From Dolomedes plantarius (taxonomy: Eukaryota; Arthropoda; Arachnida; Araneae; Dolomedidae), in contig OU015493.1 of the NCBI GenBank assembly GCA_907164885.2, forward strand, positions 117,935,693-117,999,692: DNA of 64,000 bases, read 5' to 3'. The notes below the pieces were generated by a model. That model ran no database searches and was not told where the DNA came from. It saw only the letters and a list, made by a program, of their open reading frames with translations. The position numbers were made by a program, and so were the translations under genes. This document shows, piece by piece, positions 1 through 64,000 of the stretch (position 1 is the first letter of the stretch; every line of letters starts with the position of its first letter).

Positions 1-3000
1 TTGTTTTTCAAATAAAATTGAGAACTGATTTGTAAAATTGAAAATTCTTAGTCTTTTATTCAATTATCCTTCACCTGAGGTCTTTTTGGAGACTGTTTTT
101 TCTTTCAGGTCCTATATTTATTAAGAGTTCAAGAAAGGGAAAAAAATATTGTAAGGGATTTGGAGGTGAATTTAGTAGTTTAGAAAGGAATTCTAATGCC
201 ATTTCTTAAAATCCTCTCTGATAATTTTGTGTAACATTATAGCAGAAAAAAATTCCTGTTTAAAATTTTTGTGTCTGATAGTGTTCTATTAAGTATATTA
301 TTTTTTAATGCTCTTACAAAGATGAACTTCAAATGTGCTGATTTTATTTGGGAATGTTCACTTAAATTATAAATTTGAGTGTTTTATTATAAATTTCATG
401 TATAATATATGGTATAATATTGAGAAATTTTAGTAGTTAGCGATTTTTAAATGTATTTTGACTATGATAATAGATTTTACATTCTTTTTAAAATTAAATA
501 TGAGTAGGCATCAAAATCTCTGAAAACTTTTCTTACTGCCAGAATTTTATTTATATGTCTAAGGTATATGAATAAAGTGTCTAAGAATATAAAGAACTAA
601 TCTGTCTAGTCATTATGGATAAGACTAAATATAGTAGTTTTCTCTAAATCAGCATGTAAGGAATATTTTAAATTACAAGTAAGTTTCTAGTTTGTGATTG
701 AGTGCAAGTTCATCAGAACCAATTTCTTTTGTACCAAAACAGAAGTTCACTAAGATCAAGTTCTTTTGTTCCAAAATAGCAGTCTTACCAGTTGTTGTTT
801 TATCAAGACTGTATTTTGAGTTTTATCTGGTAGTGTGAAATGGAGTGAGTGAGTGCAAAATCATATAGTTCCACTTTGAATATAAATAAGATTTTAACAC
901 GTTGTTGTATTTGTATGAAAATTTGCATACATGCTTTTGGTTATGTTCTACATTTATAGTTTTATTTAAAAAAAAGTCTATTCTCAACTTTTTTTGCTGT
1001 AAATATTTAAAGTTTTTGAGTTTTGCGCTCACTTGCTCCTGCACTTGGGACAAGTGAGAACGCGAGTCCCAATAAATCATAGTTGCAAAATGAGTAGGCC
1101 TAATAGCAAAATAAGTAGGGCAAGAATAGATATTTCATGCTGAACAAAATGCTATTTCTTTTATTTCTTTTATTTTTAACATTCTTTCGTTGTGGAGAAA
1201 TTTGTTGTTCAAGTTAGCACTGTCAGTAATGTCCAAATATTAACAAAATAAGTATATTTGTATTTGTTCTAGAGTAACAAATGTATGTTAAAAGTTTTTT
1301 CCTTTGCTTAGGCCCTACTGATTATTGTAGGACCAAAAAGACACTGAGAAAATTAGTTCCTGGAACACTAAGTCGTCATCTGGTACTAAAGGCAATTCAG
1401 AAATAGTGACAACAGAATTGGAAATTCAATATATTCACACACAGTTAGTAATGTCCACTCCACTCACATTCACTAACAGTTAGTCTAAACAAGTTAGTTT
1501 GTTACAATTCACTTCTTCAAACCTACAACAAAAAACTTGTTTCAGTTGAATAATTTACTATTTTTGAATGTTAAAGAATTAAAAACAATCATCAGCTGTT
1601 AAAGAAATATGGCAAAAAGTGGTTGGTTATGAAGTTTCTGCAGCTAGAAAACATATGTTGGGAAGAAAAACTATTTATATGGCTGTTATAACACAAAGGC
1701 AGGTTTTTTTCGGTATATGAGGCCAGTTGTCCCAACCTTTGTGTTCTCACTTGCCCGACACAAAATTTTTATGGGGCAAGCATAAACCCTGCAAAAAATA
1801 TATATTGCAAAAAAAAAGTTTTTATATTTTATTTGTATTCATTTCTTAATGAATAAGTGGGTATTTTCAAAATAACTCTTGTGTTATGGTTAATTAATTT
1901 TTTTTTTTTTTTTTTGGCTAGTACTCTAACTTGGGTACCTTAGTTAAAATGCAAGGGTTTGGTAGGTATGAAAATTTTCCATTTTAAAATTTTTTTTCTG
2001 TAAATAAAAACTATATATGACAGTAGAGCAAGAATTTTCCTGCAAAGTACACTTAAATTTTTTTTTAAAAGTTGAATTTTTTAGGGTTTTAAGCCTGCGT
2101 TCTCACATACCCTACTTCACCCTATCTATTAAACTATAAACTAATATCCTCAGTGTTAAAAAGAAGTATTTGGTCTACTTAAATTTTTGAAGAAACCATT
2201 ACCTCCATTAATAAGGATGGATAAGGCACTTTTTCCCTTAAATAAGTCCCTTCATTGGAGGTTTATCCCTATTGACATTATATGAAGAATTAATTATATA
2301 CTATCTTTTAAAGTTAATACCAATTAATATGAAATCTCAATAAGAGCAATAAAATTTATAAAAGTGAATATTTTCTAAGTGATGTTTATAAGAGTGGAAG
2401 AGGGTTTAAACCCACCAGATGTTGCCCCAGATGTTCCTAGTCTGAATGGTTGTAGCACTTGGGTTATGTTCGTTAATCTGAATAGTTCTTCTGAGTTAAT
2501 GCATGAACAAATCATTGCAATGTATGTCTTTAGACAAGTGGGTTAAAATATATATATATATATATATATATTTTAAATAGGAATTTTCAATATCTTTACT
2601 TTCTGCATGAATTTAAAAAACAAACAAAAACCTTATTTATATGTGATTAATTTGTTTTGTACTTTCCCATTATACCAACCTGTTGCTAAACTCTCTGTGA
2701 GGAAAAGCTGTTCTCATATGCTTGCAGAGACTGGGGTTTGATCTTTGGAACATATAATTACAAATCGCAGAATAACCCCTGTACCATGGTGTTACTAACT
2801 AAACAACTCTATTAAAATGCACATACGAAGTGGACAGAAATGTACATGAAAATTTAATTTAAAGATTTATTTTCTGATGTAGATCTACTCATTTCTTATG
2901 TATACTTCTTTTAAACTGAATTTCTGTATGAAAGGAATAACAATATACATGCCCTGGAAGTAGAATTGTAGTTCGCAGAAAATAACTTGATGTGAAAAGT

Positions 3001-6000
3001 CAGCCTTCATCTCTCTTTCTCTCTCTCTCTCTCTCTCTTTTTTGAACTTTAAAATGTAGTTTGCAAAAGTTAAAATATGGTGTGAAAAGAGAGTATATTT
3101 TCTTGAATTCCCTTTATTTAATTAGCAATTTTTCAAAATTATAATTGGTAACTTTTTGTATAATGTTTGCAACAGGTCAGTTTGAGAGAGTACCATTCAT
3201 TTTTATTTAAGATAATCAGTTATAGTTTTAGAATTTTTGTCGGGTTTTTAATGTATATTTAGCCTGCTTCTTCAGTTTCTGCGATTAATGTATTTATCTA
3301 CAATTTCAACATTGTCAACTTCAAAGATTATGTCAAGGATGTCATCATTTGTTTTTTCCATTAGCCACCTTTCAATATAGCAATATTTTAAGCATTTATT
3401 TCATTAGAAGTTTATTGTAATGAAAATTTTTCTATTCCTTTATCTTTTCTTGAAATTGGAGGCCCTTTCTTTTTGTCCTGTATTTCTTATACCTGAGGGA
3501 CTTAGTCTTCAATTAAAGGACTAATCTCTAGGACAAAGCTTAGTCTTAAATTCCATTGTCACTTACAGGAATCACTGGATTGGAAAAATAATCAGTATTT
3601 CAAGCAGAAATTCAAACTTACATAGAGGTATTGGTCTCCTCCAGATCCCTCAGAAAGTGGTCACTTGTGAGTAGTTCTTTTTTCATAAGGGGTGGAAATT
3701 GTCAAAAGCGACGGTCAACGGCAGGTGAGGAGATTGTCACCAAACATCCCCCACTTTTTGCCAAATAATATTTGCCCCAAGGAAGAGTCGAACAGGTGGT
3801 TCTTTCTGCTGATGGGTAATGGTTAACCCTTAGAAAAGGCAGTGTTTACAAGAGACAAGTGGGGAGGAATACACATCTGCAGTTAACAATTTATAGGAAA
3901 CTTATTTTAAGCACTATACCTATTGGAATAGTAACTGCCATGATTTGCTGTATAATCTGATTTCTTATATTTTTTTTTTTTCAGGTTATAAACTTGCAAC
4001 TAAGCAAAACATCTTTCACGTTTTCATTTAATTTTTAAACTGGGCAAAAATATGGCTAACCAAAACCAAGTTATGAGAAGATATTTCACAGATAACGAAA
4101 TTAGAGTTTGATGAAATGATGAAATATTTCCGTAGTTAAATTGTAGAAAATGGAGAATTTTATAAAGTGTTGAAAATATTAGTTGCATGTGATTTTGCAT
4201 TAGAGGAGGTCATTAGTCTAGTCATCATAACACTTTAAAGGGCAGAACTGCCCTCAAGCCGATTTGACGTATTAGACTAGAAAAATTAAAAATATGTTTA
4301 AAAGAAAATTGCTTTAACAGTATAATAAAAGAAAATTGCTTTAATAGTATTGTAAAAATTATGAAGAATAAAACCAAATGAAGTGTGTGAAACATACAGA
4401 TGTATATCTCAATATGCTGGTTAAAGAAATGGAAGCATTAAAACGTTCTTCAGTCTTAATATTTCTGAAACCCATAAAAATTCTAAAATTTCAGATGATA
4501 TGAATAACAGAGCTGCTGGCTTTCTGAATAGGAACTGGGAGCAGAAGTTTTTCTAGATTAAAATTAATTAAAACATACCTGAGACCAACTATCGCAGTAG
4601 AGACGTTTCAATACTTTCTATAGAGCATGAGGATATTAAAATTTGATCAAATCATAAATGATTTTTCTGATAAAAAATCTAGAAATTTTTATTTGTTAAA
4701 AATTTAGTTCTGTAAATTAAATCTGGCTTAAATACTTTTTCATAACTTAAGGTCTTATATAATCATTTTATGTTTAATCCCTCATTTCTAGAACCCACCA
4801 CTTATATCCCAAATAAAAACAAAATTCTGTAAAAAATAGGATATGTAAGAAATGCCTTACATAAATCCAAAAACTGATAATTAACTCTGTACAATACACA
4901 CAATGAAAAAAAATCTATAATTGAAAACCATACTTCAGTAGTGTAATTTTTATCATTTATTCATGCTGTCATCAGTTTCTTGAAGCCCATTTGTTTTACA
5001 TTTGCATCAATTAATATAACTAGCCATACTTATTTTAAATGAAATCAAAATTACTGAAACAGATTGTCTCCTATAGCGAAAGAAAAAACTAACAATTACA
5101 AAAACACAAATACCCAGAAATCTGCATCTATAATAATAAATTTTTCTATGATCTTGTATTTATAAAAGTAAACATGACTCTAAATTTTATTGAGGATTTC
5201 TGAAACTCCCTCACATTACTTTGGGAAATAGTAAGTAGTACGATGCAGGGTTAAAAGTTTCAAAATACACTGATTACATGAAAATAGAAATCAAAAAATG
5301 CTTTTGTTTTCTTAAAGCCTAAATAGTTAAAACCTTCATAATTTTTTAGTGCGTAAAGAGCGATAAATACTGTCCGCAGGAAATGGTATTGGGATGTTGA
5401 TTATCCCTGACCCCTCATTTCGAGAATCGACCTCCCAAAGGCAGTAACCTTAAAACCAGTTCCAGGTCTCTTCTGATGGGAGGTAGACAATACATGACTT
5501 TAAAGTAATATTCAAAAGGAAATTCTTAAATATTTCTAAAAATATTTTAACTCTAAACATTTTTCTATGTATTTACTTATATTTACAAGTAAGTTTCTGT
5601 ATAACTATTGTAAGACATATTGCAAAACTTTTTTTTTCTTTGTTTAAAGAAATATATATTATCTTTCAAGAAAATCAAACCTATACTTTTGTGTTGTTTC
5701 ATTGTATAAAACTTGTTTTTAATTTTTACCATCTTTCCCATGTAGCTGCTAAAAGGACAGTAAATTCTATGATAGCTAAATTTTTGTAAAATTGTGTAAA
5801 TTGCTAAATTGTGTAATTTGTGTAAATTGCTCAGTATGTATGTAGGTTATTTTATACTTGATGCTGTAAGCCGTTACTTTTGTATTTTTTATGCTGTGAT
5901 AAAATTTATTTTAAATCCTCACTATTTAGTTGATTTCCTCCATTTGTATTATGCTTAATTACATAGTTTCTTAATTTAGTTTTTAATGCTTCTACACTAG

Positions 6001-6748
6001 GGCTTTGATTACTACAGAATCTGAAAATTAATGCTTTTAATTTTTATCTGGACAGTTCCCATGTTTTAGCAGATTGTCTGACTTAATTATTTATATATTT
6101 TTTTAAAAAGTTTTATAAGACTTTTTGGTAATGGGAAGTATAATGCATATTATCATAGAATGATAAATCATTGCTTAAAAAAATCAATTTACTTGTGTAA
6201 ATTATACATTTACTTATGTATGAACAATTTATATGGGCTGTTGGTTCAAATCCATTGGTGTTTGTAGCATTTCCGAAAGGTTTGGCTTTAGATCCTAGTC
6301 TATATAGCTGTTGCATAGCAAAAGATGACTCTAGTGCTGTAAACTAACCAGCCATATTAGAAAGTTCAGAATGTTTGTTATATCATGTGTAGTTTTAGTT
6401 GAAGGCATACTCTTTTTCTTTGAAAAATTTTCAATAATAGGATTCAGTTGCTTTCATAAAACAAGGGTAAAATACAGTTTTTTTTTTTTTTTCAGTTTTA
6501 AGAAATTTTCCATGGATAACATTCTTCAATATTTAACTTGTTTCTTGAAAGATACCATTATAAAATCTGTTAAATATTGATAATATAAGCTTTGGAGTTT
6601 TTTCCTTTTTTGAATTTAGTTGGCTGAAATCAAAGTTTACCCATATTCTTTATCATTAGTAATAGATTCATTGTAATTTTATTTGTTTTATTTTTATATT
6701 CATTTACATGTATTTTTAACGACTAAATGCGAGATATAATTTTTACAG
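1..6748 (+). other. Upstream intron (probably intron 1) of Kdm5
   Basis: No coding exon was found here. I looked for the JmjN start (a PP..VF.PT..EF motif, then KIRPP) in all + frames by eye and did not see it. The stretch is AT-rich, with a (TA)n tract at 2547-2571, a CT-rich tract at 3011-3040, a 28-bp imperfect tandem duplication at 4299-4354, and a less AT-rich patch at about 3660-3840 described separately. It ends in the acceptor of the first visible exon. The promoter and 5' UTR are presumably before base 1. Confidence 0.6.
3660..3830 (-). pseudogene. Possible piggyBac-like transposase relic
   Basis: On the minus strand this GC-richer patch reads a short open stretch with LGANIIWQ, then a stop, then PLTVAFDNFHPL. 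The order G.G..I/V followed by an (F)DNF motif resembles the DDE core of piggyBac/PGBD transposases, where the DNFFTS motif follows such a segment. The match is short and interrupted, and no ends or TTAA borders were located, so this is a tentative call. Confidence 0.3.
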
Positions 6749-62922
<56,174 letters not shown>

Positions 62923-63147
62923 TCTTATTTTGGTACAAGAGTGATTAGGTTATGTTTTTCATCGTCCACATTACTATTTGCATATTATTTTATCATGTCA
63001 CTGATTTGTGTGCAGGGTTCGTATGTTTTTTACCAAAGTTTGTAAGTTAACATAGTTGGATAAACTTTTTCATACTTAGAAGAAATTTTTTCATCCAAGT
63101 GTGACAATTAATCTAAAATGTGCTTACATTCATTGCTGTGAGGATTT

Positions 63148-63182
<35 letters not shown>

Positions 63183-63450
63183 CAAAATAGGTAAACAAAT
63201 TTCTAACCTTTTTAATTAAAAAGTGAACCTTATAATATTCTTTATTTATTGCAAGTTAATATGATAAATATTTGTATAATTTTTTTAACTGGAACTTTAT
63301 GGGAAATTAATGAACCTTCAAATTTTCTGTTTTGAATATGCATTGTATATATGAAAAAATTTGATATGCAGGAAAAAAAACTAAAACATGTAAATGAATA
63401 CAAATGTAGGTTTTTGAAATGAAAAATATTACTGCCTCAAAATTCTGTGA

Positions 63451-63472
63451 AATAAATCTTTTATTAAATAAA
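63451..63472 (+). promoter_or_regulatory. Candidate poly(A) signals, proximal pair
   Basis: AATAAA at 63451-63456 and again at 63467-63472, about 530 bp after the stop codon. Confidence 0.5.
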
Positions 63473-63864
63473 CCTAAATAGGTTTATTTTAATGTAGCAA
63501 GGAATGAGATTTAAAGTGCTGCCTTATAAAATTAATTTGAAACTATATGAATTGTACTTGTTCCAGCCTTTTTTTTTTTTTTAATATATATTTCAATTTT
63601 ATTGTATGTGTATTTTATTGTGACCTAGAGGAAATATGTCATTTTGATTAAGGTATAAAAATAAAATTCATGAGTGTGATTAGAAAACAAAATTTGCAAG
63701 TACTGAATATGTCTTTTCTATTGTTTTTTTATACATGTACATGGTATTTTATATACGTATGTCATCTCCCCACTCAACATTCATTTGTTCTCATTTGCTC
63801 AAAGTTTTTTTTTCTTCTGCTTTTTTTCTTCTCATATAATTTAGTTTTTCAATATAGCTGCAAT

Positions 63865-63870
63865 AATAAA
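63865..63870 (+). promoter_or_regulatory. Candidate poly(A) signal, distal
   Basis: AATAAA about 940 bp after the stop, followed by T/GT-rich sequence at 63940-63958, a usual downstream element. Confidence 0.5.
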
Positions 63871-64000
63871 GGATTTGAAGTTGGCATTATGTGGGATTTT
63901 TAAGTGTTAATGGAATTTCAGACTATAAAATCTGTAATGATTTTTTTTGTTTTTGTTCCATTCTACTACGAATTGAAAGAAACTTGTGTTATATTATGTT

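Larger units (their letters stand above)
62923..64000 (+). other. 3' UTR and downstream DNA
   Basis: AT-rich, with a (TA)n run at 63149-63182 and a T run near 63570-63582. No second gene begins before the window ends. The 3' end of the transcript is probably at one of the AATAAA sites below. Confidence 0.7.

Noticed and set aside
1030..2110. A transposon suggested by related phrases (GACAAGTGAGAAC at 1049 and its reverse near 1744)
   Set aside because: Matches are short and partial. No consistent ends or target duplication.
3258..3376. Minus-strand peptide MEKTNDDILDIIFEVD, transposase-like in tone
   Set aside because: Short, followed by a stop, no recognisable domain and in the wrong order relative to the piggyBac-like relic.
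1..6748. A JmjN-encoding start exon
   Set aside because: No stretch matched the PP..VF.PT..EF...KIRPP pattern with usable splice borders, so the 5' exon is taken to be outside the window.

Overview
The window is AT-rich eukaryotic DNA holding most of one gene: a KDM5/Lid/JARID1-type histone H3K4 demethylase on the + strand. I can trace 34 coding exons from 6749 to a TAA stop at 62922. They join in one reading frame with GT..AG borders throughout, giving 1,795 visible residues. In order they carry the second half of the JmjN region, ARID, a linker, PHD1, JmjC, the C5HC2 zinc finger, the PLU-1 helical region, PHD2, a low-complexity and basic tail, and PHD3. The initiator Met and first half of JmjN are not visible, so the 5' exon(s) most likely lie before base 1. 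Residue numbers below count from the first visible codon (Glu = 1). I saw no second host gene, no rRNA gene and no convincing functional tRNA gene.

The intron-rich structure, the three-PHD KDM5 layout and the transposon set (mariner, DD41D-type Tc1/mariner, Helitrons ending in CTAG, Merlin/ISXO2-like, hAT, Tigger-like and piggyBac-like MITEs) suggest an arthropod. A spider or other chelicerate is plausible, but that is inference from style, not a species call.

Layout: 1-6748, upstream intron with a faint piggyBac-like relic. 6749-20088, JmjN/ARID exons, with a Helitron (7330-9058) and the first copy of an internally deleted mariner MITE (12648-13224). 20089-25360, linker and PHD1, with an unclassified GC-rich insertion and a second Helitron. 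27374-32586, the JmjC core in compact exons, with a third Helitron and an unclassified repeat. 32587-36785, the zinc finger split by an intron carrying an hAT remnant and a complete-ended mariner. 36786-41215, PLU-1 exons, with piggyBac-like MITEs. 42464-47386, PHD2 region. 47387-54680, Ser/Thr-rich tail, with a nested pair of hAT elements and a fourth Helitron. 54681-62922, basic region and PHD3, with a Tigger-like MITE, a broken DD41D transposase, a Helitron containing a Merlin-like transposase, and the third deleted mariner MITE. 62923-64000, 3' UTR.

The most useful leads are two candidate in-frame microexons (27 and 42 bp), the Helitron containing a Merlin-type transposase, the three-copy MITE that fuses the two ends of one transposase gene, and the nested hAT insertion. 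I found no sign of an undescribed multi-gene system.
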